From: Littorina saxatilis
Taxonomy: Eukaryota > Mollusca > Gastropoda > Littorinimorpha > Littorinidae
DNA length: 64,000 nt
Assembly: GCF_037325665.1 (NCBI RefSeq)
Contig: NC_090251.1
Coordinates: forward strand, 36,043,464 to 36,107,463
Direction of reading: 5' to 3'
A program made the position numbers and the translations under genes. The notes under the pieces are model-generated. The model was not told the DNA's origin. It saw nothing but the letters and a program-made list of their open reading frames with translations, and did no database searches. Shown one piece after another: positions 1-11,870 of this stretch; within the stretch, counting starts at the first letter, position 1, and each line of letters starts with the position of its first letter.

Positions 1-64
<64 letters not shown>

Positions 65-790
65 GATTCAGACCAAACTACTGGACCGATCTTTATGAAA
101 TTTTACATGAGAGTTCCTGGGATTGATATCCCCGAACGTTTTTTTCATTTTTTTGATAAATGTCTTTGATGACGTCATATCCGGCTTTTCGTGAAAGTTG
201 AGGCGGCACTGTCACGCTCTCATTTTTCAACCAAATTGGTTGAAATTTTGGTCAAGTAATCTTCGACGAAGCCCGGACTTCGGTATTGCATTTCAGCTTG
301 GTGGCTTAACAATTAATTAATGACTTTGGTCATTAAAAATCGGAAAATTGTAAAAAAAAAATAAAAATTTCTAAAACGATCCAAATTTACGTTCATCTTA
401 TTCTCCATCATTTTCTGATTCCAAAAACATATAAATATGTTATATTTGGATTAAAAACAAGCTCTGAAAATTAAATATATAAAAATTATTATCAAAATTG
501 AATTGTCGAAATCAATTTAAAAACACTTTCATCTTATTCCTTGTTGGTTCCTGATTCCAAAAACATATAGATATGATATGTTTGGATTAAAAACACGCTC
601 AGAAAGTTAAAACAAAGAGAGGTACAGAAAAGCGTGCTATCCTTCTTAGCGCAACTACTACCCCGCTCTTCTTGTCAATTTCACTGCTACGAGTATACGG
701 TCTTGCTGAAAAATGGCATTGCGTTCAGTTTCATTCTGTGAGTTCGACAGCTACTTGACTAAATATTGTATTTTCGCCTTACGCGACTTG
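1..790 (+). repeat. Repeat family A, copy 1 (cut by the window edge)
   Basis: Begins inside the family's internal (TG)n and ends with the shared terminus cgccttacgcgacttg. Shared landmarks are tagagcgattcag after the TG run, tgatgacgtcatatccggc, paired aaaacatataaatatgtt segments, cgtgctat and gttcagtttcattctgtgag. Complete copies begin with the palindromic catttagtcaag/cttgactaaatg. No coding capacity. Class unknown. Confidence 0.85.
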
Positions 791-1112
791 GTTTTTTTAT
801 TATTAAATGTTGACAGTTATTTTCTTGTGCACGTATTGCGCATTCTATGTTCAGCAAAGCCTGAGAACTCTTTGCTGAAGAGAAAAATATTAATTTGTAT
901 TGGTTTTTTTAAAAAGTCGTTATGTTTTTGTGTGTGTTCCTTTTACCTGTTTACCATTTTAATATTTCTACCGCATATATAGGCCTAAATTTTTTTCTTC
1001 TCCAAGACGGTATAAAGTAAGCAAAGGTCCAGACTGAATTTTTTGCAATTTGTTGATTTCTTAAACTCTCTTAATATTTTGGTTTGCTTTGCTGTATTTT
1101 GTTTTATGCCAC

Positions 1113-1864
1113 TTAAAGGCACAGTAAGCCTCCCGTAAACCATCACAGATACTGTCAGGCTTTTACACACAGTACAAACACCCTTCCATTTGAACGCTCA
1201 CCAAACGGGAACATCCTAGGTGCCCTACGTAAAGAGCGAGCAATTTTTAAAGAATTAATTTTGCGGATTGTCTCGGACACTTTTTGGACCGTGGTGCGTT
1301 TTGGTGCTAGACCTAACTTTTAAAATCTAAATAATAAATTGACAGCTTGTTACACAAACATTCTTAAATCATAAAATAATTCTTTTTTCATCAAGACAAG
1401 ATCAGTACAATTCGAAGTTTTGAAAGTTTGAAAAAAGAAAAGCCCGGAAGCAGGGTCACGCAAGGTAGTGGTTCTCGTAGCAGACGACGGTTTATGCATA
1501 TCGCCAGTTCCTCTCAACAGTCAAAAGCCATCGCTAGAGTTCTTGTGAACCACAGCCGTTTGTTTCGTGCATAGTGAGAGGTACATAATAACGTGCTATT
1601 GCAGATAAGCTCACATCGAGTCGCATTCAAATTACTAACTGACGACTACATTGTGAAAAAGGGAAACTGGATCACACGGGTTCACGATGACTCAGGGGTA
1701 AGATAAACCACGCAAAAATAAATTCTTTGAAAATTGTTCGCTCTTTACGGAGGGCACCTAGGATGTTCTCAAGCGGTGAGTGTTTAAATGAAAGGGTGTT
1801 TGTACTGTGTGTAAAAGCCTGACAGTATCTGTGATGGTTTACTGGAGGCTTACTGTGCCTTTAA
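1113..1864 (+). mobile_element. TTAA MITE family B, copy 1
   Basis: TTAA on both sides; inverted ends AGGCACAGTAAGCCTCCCGT and its complement, extending through ccatcacagatactgtcag. About 0.74 kb with no coding sequence; an inner pair of segments (cacttaatg... cgtaaagagcgagcaattt) is also inverted. Confidence 0.85.
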
Positions 1865-2520
1865 GAGATTTGTCTGAAGAAAATTTAGCAGTATTTGAAC
1901 ATAGACGGGGGTCGAGACGAGGGCGGTGGTGGTATGTCTGTGTGTGTGTCTGTGTGTGTGTGTGTGTTGCTCAATATATTGACTTTATGTAAATAGAAAT
2001 AAACCTTACGTGAGATGAAATAGTCAAATGCTGCACTTTGGGCTATCATTAGGTTTTGTTATTACATAGTATGGAACATGAACAAGGCATCCCTTGAGCA
2101 GAATCCATATCCACACACATAAAATGTATACATTCGACTCAGGATAAAAAGGCAACAGCACCAGAAGTTCAGATTTTTAAAATATTTATTTCAATGAAAA
2201 TAATTGTGCTATCTGCTGTCATCTTTTCAAGGACAATATCTGCTTACAACAAAAATGATTTAAACATATTCAAGAAAGGAACTCATATGTTAGCTTTGCT
2301 CAAATTTCACCAGTCCAAGTTCAATTAAAACAAGAATTTTCTTTAATCAACATAACAGTAACCATAATTCAAAACAAAACAGAAACTTGCATGTAAACTT
2401 TAATGAATCACTTTCTTCAATTAGCATAACAGTAATCATGACTGTTGTTAACAGAATGAGTAATTGGGGCTATACAAAAGAAAGACCTTGTCTTTCCAAC
2501 AATTGGCCAACATAATATGG
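1865..2520. other. No gene seen; family-A scrap and AT-rich sequence
   Basis: 1890-1990 contains a family-A edge (aacatagacgggggtcgagacgagg then TG repeats). The rest is AT-rich with no consistent frame or splice pattern. Confidence 0.5.
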
Positions 2521-2524
2521 TACC

Positions 2525-2660
2525 TTATATCTTCTTCTTCTTCTTCTTCGTTCATGGGCTGAAACTCCCACGTTCACTCACGTTTTTGCTTGAGTGGGTT
2601 TACACGTGTATGACCGTTTTAACCCCGCCATTCAGGCAGCCATATGCCGATTTCAGGGGA
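2525..2660 (-). mobile_element. SINE tail fragment, (GAA)n-ended
   Basis: On the minus strand it reads ...ggcggggttaaaacggtc, acgtgggagtttcagcccatgaac and (GAA)n, the same 3' half as the complete SINE at 31791-32172. The head is missing. Confidence 0.8.
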
Positions 2661-3099
2661 GGTACCTTATATAACTTGATTCTCTGCAGATTTTTGCTTT
2701 TGTTGTTTTCTGCATGCCGTGACAAAAAACCCTTCAACTCTTTGACTCGTAGGAATGTTAATGAATCAGGTGATGACAATTTAATGAAATCATTACACAA
2801 TCATGATCACCACCACAGATCTGTCCACACTTTTACATGGTGTGTGAAGCCTGTCTTTAACTGGGCCAAGTCAACTTCACGAAGTGTACTTCGCAAAGCT
2901 GGCCGCACAACGCTTTAGCACTGAGTTTGCAGTAAAAAGACTTTGCGAAGTCGACTTCCGGCTCAATTGAGAACCACCTTAACCAAATGTACGAAACATC
3001 AATCACCTTTGGAGGCAAACCCAGTCAAACAGGAGTGAGTTCGGGCTAAACCAACAGCCCTATAAAAATTTGCTTTTGCTGTACTCAAACGTTTACAAG

Positions 3100-3525
3100 A
3101 TTTCTTTCTTTCTTTCTTTATTTGGTGTTTAACGTCGTTTTCAACCATTCAAGGTTATATCGCGACGGGGAAAGGGTGGAGATGGGATAGGGGAAAGGGG
3201 GGAGATGGGATAGAGCCACTTGTTAATTGTTTCTTGTTCACAAAAGCACTAATCAAAAAATTGCTCCAGGGGCTTGCAACGTAGTGCAATATAACCTTAC
3301 TGGGAGAATGCAAGTTTCCAGTACAAAGGACTTAACATTTCTTACATACTGCTTGACTAAAATCTTTACAAACATTGACTATATTCTATACAAGAAACAC
3401 TTAACAAGGGTAAAAGGAGAAACAGAATCCGTTAGTCGCCTCTTACGACATGCTGGGGAGCATCGGGCAAATTCTTTCTCGTCCCAACCAATATGGGACT
3501 CCCCCTAACCCGCGGGGGGTGTTTA
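3100..3525. repeat. Repeat family H, copy 1 (SINE-like)
   Basis: Runs from tttatttggtgtttaacgtc through ggttatatcgcgacgggg to gtcgcctcttacgacatgct and the palindromic aacccgcgggg. A second copy is at 4033-4297 and a fragment at 9660-9790. The 5' part includes a tandem gggagatgggata. Confidence 0.75.
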
Positions 3526-3789
3526 CAAGATCATACCAGGGGACTACAACAGTTAGACCCTATCACAAAGAGCTCTCTACAATCCAGAGGTGTCTTGTCT
3601 AACCGACAAAAAGGAAACTTAGCTCTAACTATAAATAGCTCATGCTCATAACTGGCAGACAACTCTGCAGACAGCTATAAATAGCTCAAGCTCATGCTCA
3701 TGGCTGGCAGACAACTCTGCAGAATAGCAGCCGCTGTGAAAGCGGGACTATAAAAGCATCCCTCTCTGCATGGTGCATGGACACATGGG

Positions 3790-3910
3790 GGGGCCCGGTT
3801 AGCTCAGTTGGTAGAGCACTGGACTTGTGATCCTAAGGTCGCAGGTTCGACTCCGGGCCGGGACGGGTCAACTTCATGTGCAGACCCAGAGACGGTAGCC
3901 ATGTCCCACC
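3790..3910 (+). mobile_element. tRNA-derived SINE head
   Basis: Contains an A box (TTAGCTCAGTTGGTAGAGC) and a B box (GGTTCGACTCC) spaced as in a tRNA, with an anticodon-arm like tRNA-Thr(UGU) but mismatched stems, so a SINE head and not a tRNA gene. It continues into gtcaacttcatgtgcagac, shared with the SINE at 31791. Confidence 0.75.
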
Positions 3911-4032
3911 CCCGTGTTTCTTCTTCTTCTGCGTTCGTGGACTGAAACTCCCACGTACACTCGTGTTTTTTGCACGAGTGGAATTTTACGTGTATGACCG
4001 TTTTCACCCCGCCATTAAGGCAGCCATACGCC
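3911..4032 (-). mobile_element. SINE tail fragment inserted in reverse
   Basis: On the minus strand it has the same 3' half and (GAA)n tail as the other copies, abutting a plus-strand SINE head, so this is a head-to-head composite. Confidence 0.75.
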
Positions 4033-4297
4033 GCTTGTTCACAAAAGCACTAATAAAAAAATTGCTCCAGGGGCTTGCAACGTAGTACAATATATTACCT
4101 TACTGGGAGAATGCAAGTTTCCAGTACAAAGGACTTAACATTTCTTACATACTGCTTGACTAAAATCTTTACAAACATTGACTATATTCTATATAAGAAA
4201 CGCTTAACAAGGGTAAAAGGAGAAACAGAATCTGTTAGTCGCCTCTTACGACATGCTGGGGAGCATCGGGTAAATTCTTCCCCCTAACCCACGGGTT
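4033..4297. repeat. Repeat family H, copy 2
   Basis: Nearly identical to 3231-3525 (cttgttcacaaaagcactaa to acatgctggggagcatcggg), interrupted at its left edge by the SINE. Confidence 0.75.
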
Positions 4298-4677
4298 TTT
4301 TGTTTGTTTTATGAGTCCAAAACAAATACAATAAAAATGTTATACTATGCACCAAAAACACCATGAGTTCAGTGAAATTTCAACACAGGATGATGCAAAT
4401 TCAAAATTTTAAAAGCATATACATTGAAAGAAATGTACATCTTTAGCTCCTGGCAGCAAAACAAAAATCACAATCTAAAAGCATAAATTATTACCGTATA
4501 TATTTGTCCATAACCTCTGGCCATCACATTCTGAAAGAACAAATCATTCTGTGCCAAGCATCCTTCACAAGGACGTTTTCACATTACTGAGATAAAAATT
4601 AAAAATATTAAGAGAAGTGACAACAACAAAAACAAACAAATGTGTCATGTCCCTTATATTTCTGTCAGAACAAAATA

Positions 4678-5550
4678 ACAAGTCGCGTAAGGCGAAAATA
4701 CAACATTTAGTCAAGTAGCTGTCGAACTCACAGAATGAAACGGAACGCAATGCAATTTTTCAGCAAGACCGTATACTCGTAGCATCGTCAGTCCACCGCT
4801 CATGGCAAAGGCAGTGAAATTGACAAGAAGAGCGGTTTAGTAGTTGCGCTGAGAAGGATAGCACGCTTTTCTGTACCTCTCTTCGTTTTAACTTCCTGAG
4901 CGTGTTTTTAATCCAAACATATCATATCTATATGTTTTTGGAATCAGGAACCGACAGGGAATAAGATGAAAGTGTTTTTAAATTGATTTCGACAATTTAA
5001 TTTTGATAATAATTTTTATATTTTTAATTTTCAGAGCTTGTTTTTAATCTAAATATAACATATTTATATGTTTTTGGAATCAGAAAATGATGGAGAATAA
5101 GATAAACGTAAATTTGGATCGTTTTATAAAAAAAAAATTTTTTTTACAATTTTCAGATTTTTAATGACAAAAGTCATTAATTAATTTTTAAGCCACCAAG
5201 CTGAAATGCAATACCAAAGTCCGGGCTTCGTCGAAGACTACTTGACGAAAATTTCAACCTATTTGGTTGAAAAATGAGAGCGTGACAGTGCCACCTCAAC
5301 TTTCACGAAAAGCCGGATATGACATCATCAAAGACATTTATCAAAAAAACGAAAAAAACGTTCGGGGATATCAATCCCAGGAACTCTCATGGAAAATTTC
5401 ATAAAGATCGGTCCAGTAGTTTGGTCTGAATCGCTCTACACACACGCACGCACGCACACACACACACACACACACACATACACCACAACCCTCGTCTCGA
5501 TTCCCCCCTCGATGTTAAAACATTTAGTCATAACTTGACTAAATGTAAAA
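4678..5550 (-). repeat. Repeat family A, copy 2
   Basis: A full-length copy in reverse: acaagtcgcgtaaggcg at left, CA repeats near 5440-5480, catttagtcataacttgac at right. The CRE-like octamer has decayed to tgacatca in this copy. Confidence 0.85.
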
Positions 5551-6907
5551 AGAATCTTATCAAACCATATTATGAACATAAAAAGCTTGTTATGATTTAA
5601 ATGTAATAATAAAACAAACTATGAACTTCAAACAATTGTATTTTTCTCCTCATATAAAGAAAGTAAGACACATTAGCAATGTATTTTCAGGCCAGATTCA
5701 TGTAAGTTATCAGCTAATTTTAAAGAAAAAATGGCAATCGTCTTCAACCTTCACCATGCTTCGTGGACGACCCAGAGCCTCATAAAACCTTCTTTATCTC
5801 TGAAACTATTTGGAATTTTTAATTGAGACATCATGTAATCCCCTATCACCATACAACCTTCCCATTGCCCAACTTTTAAAAGATTATCTTTCTAAACAAA
5901 CAAATAAACGATGACGTAATTTGAACTACACAGTCAGGATGATGTGGGTTGTGGATGACCCATATGGAATTACATAAGGAATTTCACATTGTTTATCCCT
6001 CTTTGGATGGCATGGGTCGTGTACGACCCATACTTTTTACGCTGAGCCCTTCTTTGGAAAATATGGGTCGTACACAATCCACATCATCCGGACTGTGTAG
6101 TCCAAAGCGTGATCCGTGAAGGTTAAAGCCAATCAAACAAAATTCCATATGAAACCATGATATACTGAGACAAAACTGATCTCAACTGATAATTTCAAAC
6201 GCTCATCAATTATTATAACAATTCATTGACTGACTTAATCGCCAACATGAGCACACAGCAAATCCTAACATGCAGACTATAAATGCGCCTCTAAATTAGT
6301 TGTTTTTGTGGGTTTTTTTAATATTTGTTTTTATTTTTTTGTTTTTACGCATTTTGTCTTCAATCATTTTATTGTTCGAGTTAATAATAATAATAATAAA
6401 ACATTCTTTTAGAGCGCTGCTCACTGCCAAATGGCAGTCTCATGGCGCTTTACATTAGACATTAAAATTTAACATTTTACATATAAAAAGTTTTCTCGTA
6501 AGAAATAACATACAAGCATTCAAATAATTCATAGACAACGACCACTTATAGTTATATAAGATAAGAGTTTTACAATTGAAGTATACATAAAGTCTTTAAT
6601 TGTTGATTCATATCATTAGACTGGAGCACCCTCTTCACTGATACCTGTTGTACAAGAAATCAACTACAGGAACTCAGTACATTCAAGCTTTCATTACATG
6701 TTCAAGCAACTTAGAACTTGTGTAACATTGCTTAAGTGTATGGCATTACATTGCAAAAGTGCATCACAAATTCAATAATGGCACAAATTGGGAAAGATGT
6801 CAAACAAGTGCATAAAACATGAATACAGTGGTACCTGTTAGGTGAGGCCACTCCGAAGAGAGGACATCTCCCATGAAAGGACACCTGTTGTTCCTTTGTC
6901 GATTAAC
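5551..6907. other. Intergenic; one fold-back element at 5927-6102
   Basis: actacacagtcaggatgatg at left and its complement at right (catcatccggactgtgtagt) form about 40-bp inverted ends around repeats of the motif atgggtcgt. A family-C element begins at 6908. A (TAA)n run lies near 6383. Otherwise nothing recognisable. Confidence 0.55.
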
Positions 6908-7241
6908 TTAAAGGCACACTCCTTCCTGTGTAGACAATTGAACTCACCGTCTCAGATCTGCCTAGGCTTGTACATGGGATAAGACCATCCCTCCACTTGG
7001 TCACATACCAAACATGAACAGCCTTGGTGCTATCTGTGCGCAGTGGGAATTGTTGATGAATTATTTTGCAATTAAAATTAATTCGTAAACAAAAATTCCA
7101 ACTCACCACAACAAGCGGTCAGGATATTGATTATTGGTATACTGTGACAAAGTGATGGGATGGTCTTATCCCCTTGTAGAAGCCTGCTCAGTTCTGAGAT
7201 GGTAAGCCGTACCGATTTCACTGAAAGGACTGTGCCTTTAA
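6908..7241. mobile_element. TTAA fold-back MITE family C, copy 1
   Basis: TTAA-AGGCACACTCCTTCCT at left, AAGGACTGTGCCT-TTAA at right; the interior is largely self-complementary (agatctgcctaggcttgtac against gtagaagcctgctcagttct). It shares its right TTAA with the family-B element that follows. Confidence 0.75.
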
Positions 7242-8295
7242 AGGCACAGTAAGCCTCCCGTAAACCATCACAGATATGGTAAGGCTTTTACACACAGTAC
7301 AAACACCCTTTTATTTAAACACTCACCGATTCAGAACATCCTAGGTGCCCTCCGTAAAGAGCGAACAATTTTCAAAGAATTTATTTTTGCGTGGTTTATC
7401 TTACCCCTGAGCCATCGTGAACCTGTGTGATCCAGTTTCCCTTTTACACAATGTAGTCGTCAGTTAGTCATTTGAATGCGACTCGATGTGAGCTTATCTA
7501 CAATAGCACGTTTTTATGCACGAAACAAACGGCTGTGGTTCACAAGAACTCTAGCGATGGCTTTTGACTGTTGAGAGGAACGGCGATATGCACTGATAAA
7601 CTGGCGTCGTCTGCCACGACCCTTGCGTGACCCTGCTTCCGGGCTTTTCTTTTTTCAAACTTTCACAACTTCGAATTGTACTGATCTTGTCTTGATGAAA
7701 AAAGAATTCTTTTGTAAGAATGTTTGTGTAACAAGCTGTCAATTTAGATTTTAAAAGTTAGGTCTAGCGCAAAAACGCACCACGGTCCAAAAACATTCTG
7801 ATAATCATCGATCCACGGCTATTGCCAGTTTACATCGATAGAATGAGACCCGAAGGGAAGTAACTCATTTTTGACCTGAGTTCAGGATGGGTCCAAAAAG
7901 TGTTCGAGACAATCTGCAAAATTAATTCTTTAAAAATTGCTCGCTCTTTACGTAGGGCACCAAGGATGTTACCGTTTGGTGAGCGTTCAAATGGAAGGGT
8001 GTTTGTACTGTGTGTAAAAGCCTGACAGTATCTGTGATTGTTTACGGGAGGCTTACTGTCCGGGCGTGATTTCCGGTATTGAATATTCCTAACAGCCGTC
8101 CAGCACCAAAACGAGGCGCCATTGTTGTAGAGGAACAAGTTCACGAAAATAAATTATTTGAAAATTTCTCACGCTCGACAGAAAGCAGCCAGGATGTTCC
8201 CGTTCGGTGAGCGTTCAAGTGGAAGTATGCTTGTACTGTATGTAGACGCTCGGGGAGCTCTGTGATGGTTTACGGGAGGCTTACTGTGCCTTTAA
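7238..8295. mobile_element. TTAA MITE family B, copy 2
   Basis: Same inverted ends as copy 1, TTAA on both sides, 1.05 kb. It contains a third internal copy of the end sequence near 8043-8062, so it is a composite of two related units. Confidence 0.85.
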
Positions 8296-8309
8296 CCAAA
8301 CTGTACCTG

Positions 8310-8680
8310 TTATAAGGATAAGGATAAGGATAAGATTCATATAGTCCTGTGAGGTTGCCCTCATGGACACTCGGGCTGCTTTCTCCCTGGCGAAAGCGAG
8401 CTGCCATACAGCATACGGCGCTACCCATTTTTATGGGTTTTTTCCTGCCTGTGTGTATTCATGTTTCCAAGCCCTGAGACTTTCGCTGTGAACTTGGGTT
8501 CTTTATCGAGCGCATGCGTGCACACGGGGGTGTTCGGACACCGAAGAGAGTCGGCACAAAATTGACTCGGGAAAATAAATCCCTTGCCGAACCATATGAT
8601 GAAAGGCCACCTGCAATGTAGGGACACTTGGGACTGGAACAAAGGGTGTCCTTTCAGGGAAGCTACCACTGTACCCGCCT
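8310..8680 (+). repeat. SINE-like repeat family I with (GGATAA)n
   Basis: ggataag repeats, then gaggttgccctcatgg, gggctgctttctccctgg and gagctgccatac... cggcgctaccca. The reverse-oriented relative lies at 57269-57575. Confidence 0.65.
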
Positions 8681-8716
8681 TTCTGTGACAGACAGTCTTC
8701 TTTGACACACCATGGT

Positions 8717-9053
8717 TGGTCTTCTCAATTGTTTGTTTGTTTGTTTGTTTGCTTTACGCCCAGCCGACCACGAAGGGCCATATCAGGGCGGTGCTGCTTT
8801 GACATATAACGTGCGCCACACACAAGACAGAAGTCGCAGCACAGGCTTCATGTCTCACCCAGTCACATTATTCTGACACCGGACCAACCAGTCCTAGCAC
8901 TAACCCCATAATGCCAGACGCCAGGCGGAGCAGCCACTAGATTGCCAATTTTAAAGTCTTAGGTATGACCCGGCCGGGGTTTGAACCCACGACCTCCCGA
9001 TCACGGGGCGGATGCCTTACAACTAGGCCAACCGTGCCGGTGGTCTTCTCAAT
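8717..9053 (-). mobile_element. tRNA-derived SINE family G, copy 1, 13-bp target duplication
   Basis: TGGTCTTCTCAAT is duplicated at 8717-8729 and 9041-9053. Read on the minus strand the head has TGGCCTAGTTGTAAGGC (A box) and GGTTCAAACCC (B box); the tail is (CAAA)n. Confidence 0.88.
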
Positions 9054-9659
9054 CAGCTCACAGCTTTGAAAACATCAACAATCCATTGTCAAGGAAGAAA
9101 TCCGACACAGACAAACTGTGAACATTCAAAATCAAGAATCAAAAGACAATGGTTAGTTTAAGGAACAATCATTGACAAAACAATACATTCACTCCAACGT
9201 TGACCTAGTGGTTACATCATTCATTTTATTCTCACCATCTTAAGATTGAAAAAGCAACGTCTCACTGAACAAAGTTCTTATTTTCTGTTCATTTTCTCAT
9301 TCCTATTTATCTGCCCGTCCCTTTCAAAGACCTCCAGGTCGAAGTGCTAGTGAATGTCTTGTTTTGTCAAAAAGTTCATTAAAACAAGGAAAGCGCACTC
9401 TTTCTCTCATCCAATTTCCACAAGAAAACAGAACAAGCAAATAAACACATAATCAAACAAATAACAAACACACAGATTAAACTGATATTCCAATCGATAA
9501 AAAAAATTATGTGATGGAGAATGTTTTTCAAACAAAGGACAAAACAAAACATTGTTGTTGTTATTTTGTTGTCTTTTGTTTGAATGATATAAGCCATCTA
9601 CTAGCTTCTTTTTCCATAAGCCATCTACTAACTTCTTTTTCCATAAGTACAGCAGAAGA
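9054..9659. other. No gene seen
   Basis: AT-rich sequence without a supported frame; a short inverted pair around tgtttgaatgatataagcc is the only structure noticed. Confidence 0.4.
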
Positions 9660-9790
9660 ATTTATTTATTTATTTATTTATTTGGTGTTTAACGTCGTTT
9701 TCAACCGTTCAAGGTTATATCGCGACGGGGAAAGATGGGATAGAGCCACTTGTTAATTGTTTCTTGTTCACAAAAGCACTAATAAAAAAA
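9660..9790. repeat. Repeat family H fragment
   Basis: (TTTA)n then tttggtgtttaacgtcgttt through cttgttcacaaaagcactaa, as in 3110-3255. Confidence 0.7.
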
Positions 9791-10089
9791 TACAGCAGAA
9801 GAAGAAAATGGATTAAGAAGTAAAAAGAAAATAAGCTAAACACAAACACCAAAGTCTACAACAAATACAAGGTGCCAACATAATCCTTCTATGAGGGGAG
9901 TTCTCAAAATGATTAGACTCCAAGCTCATGCGAATAAGTCATACTACTTGCCGTAACGTTATTATGTATACATTTTATCGTAATCTTTCATCAATGTGTA
10001 TTGTGCAACATGATAACAACAGCGGATTGTTGATCAAACAAACAAACTCAAACTTCTGTGTCAATACAAGGATGGTGCCATGTACATTC

Positions 10090-10699
10090 TACAGTCGAAC
10101 CTCCCCTTGCGGCCACCCCTTGACAGCGACCACCTGCCGACAACAACCACTCCCAAACGAGTGCATCTTCTTTATAGAAGTTAACTTTCCATAGCGACCA
10201 CCTGTCTTCTTCTTTCTTCTTGTCGTTCGCTGTTTGCTTGTTTGTTTGCTTAACGCCCAGCCGACCACAAAGGGCCATATCAGGGCGGTGCTGCTTTGAC
10301 AGTTAACGTGCGCCACACACAAGACAGAAGTCGCAGCACAGGCTTCATGTCTCACCCAGTCACATTATTCTGACACCGGACCAACCAGTCCTAGCACTAA
10401 CCCCATAATGCCAGACGCCAAGCGGAACAGCCACTAGATTGCCAATTTTAAAGTCTTGGGTATGACCCGGCCGGGGTTCGAACCCACGACCTCCCGATCA
10501 CGGGGCGGACGCCTTACCACTAGGCCACCGTGCCGGTCATTCGCTGTTAGATCGCCAGTCCGGACTGCAGAGCAAAACGTGCTGCCCTCTCCAAGTCCTC
10601 TCTGGGGCAATCCACCTGTCTTTAACAGCCACTTTCGGTGCTGTAGGTGGTAAACACACATACCAAATTGTGTGCTTGTTATCGACAGGTTTGACTGTA
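10090..10699. mobile_element. TA-flanked MITE carrying a nested SINE
   Basis: TACAGTCGAACCTCCCCTTG at left, gacaggtttgactgta at right; TA ends suggest a Tc1/mariner-type MITE. The SINE at 10222-10548 is inserted within it. Confidence 0.6.
10222..10548 (-). mobile_element. tRNA-derived SINE family G, copy 2
   Basis: Target duplication GTCGTTCGCTGTT/GTCATTCGCTGTT (one mismatch). Minus-strand head TGGCCTAGTGGTAAGGC and GGTTCGAACCC; (CAAA)-type tail. Confidence 0.88.
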
Positions 10700-10824
10700 A
10701 TACAATTCAAAGTTTTGGTCACTGATCCCATGAAAGAGGCATATCGCAGCAACAGTAGCAGTATTTGTCTGCATCAGCTGTGCAGCAGAGCTAGTCTTCA
10801 TGACAAATCACCTGTCCTCAAAGG

Positions 10825-11227
10825 TACAGTCGAACCTGTCTGTAACAACGCCCACCCAAGGTACTAACTAAAAATGAGATCCTTACAGCAGGGATGTCGT
10901 TAGGCGTCGGACATAGACCGCTTGAAAGGCTCAAATGTCCGATTCACATAGCCGCATGGCGGTCAGATGTCCTTTCGTTTTGAACTGAGCGCTGTCATTG
11001 TCCTGTTGACATTTCTGAAAGCGGTCAAATGTCCTATTGATTCTGAAGAGCTCAGGACATTTGTCCTATAGGTGTGAATTTGTAACAACATCCCTGTTAC
11101 AGACAGGTGGCAGTTATGGACTGGTGAATGAGATATATAGGGGAACCATGTCGGAGTTTCTTTGGTGTGGTTGTGATGAACAGGTGGTCGTAATGAAGAA
11201 ATGGTTGTCAGGGCAGGTTTAACTGTA
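10825..11227. mobile_element. TA-flanked MITE with a second MITE nested at 10889-11097
   Basis: Outer ends TACAGTCGAACCTGTCTGTA and caggtttaactgta; inner ends cagggatgtcgtta and taacaacatccctg. The inner element carries repeated caaatgtcc motifs. Confidence 0.55.
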
Positions 11228-11870
11228 CCTTCACGTTCCTTCCCATATAACCCATTCAGTCGGTCACCACGGTTAGTTAGTTAGTTAGTTAGTCATTGCT
11301 TTTTGGGTCCAGTGGACCATATAGGCCAAATCAGGACCCCACAAGTTTAACATTACACATATCTAAATTAAACCAATTTTACTGAACAAAATTAGGAACG
11401 TCACCCGAAGGGAACATAAAAGCTAAATCGAAAACCCTATGTGTCAAGGATTTTTAAAATTCAAATCTTAAAGTAAAGGCCAGACTCTTTTAAAAATCCA
11501 AAGAGAGCCGGTCACCACGGATCTGAACAGGCTTCCACATGAGGTTAAGAGCATCCTTCCACTTAGAACAACTACCAAAACTCAACAGGCTAGCTACTTT
11601 ATGTACAAAGAGGGTTGTTGTTGTTGATTAATTTTGTAACTGACAATACTGTCAACCTGCAAATTTAATTCAACAAAAAATTCCCATTTTCACAGAATGC
11701 AGCCAGGCTGTTGACTTTTACTATATGTCCAGGTGGAAAGATGCTGTCATTCCGTGTCAACAACTTGGACAGACCTGTGATGGCTGACGCTCGCACACAG
11801 GAAGGAAAGAATGATTAAAACAAACTTCTACTGTGCTGTCTTTTCAAAATTGTACACAGTGACACGAACA
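11228..11870. other. 3' flank of the helicase gene; family-C relative
   Basis: (TTAG)n at 11275-11294, then a decayed relative of family C from about 11510 (atctgaacaggcttccacat) to 11815 (cacacaggaaggaaag). It contains the helicase gene's 3' UTR, whose end I could not place. Confidence 0.45.

Noticed and set aside
3790-3865. Possible tRNA gene (A and B boxes, Thr-like anticodon arm)
   Set aside because: Anticodon and T stems are mismatched and the sequence runs straight into the SINE body shared with 31791-32172; it is a SINE head.
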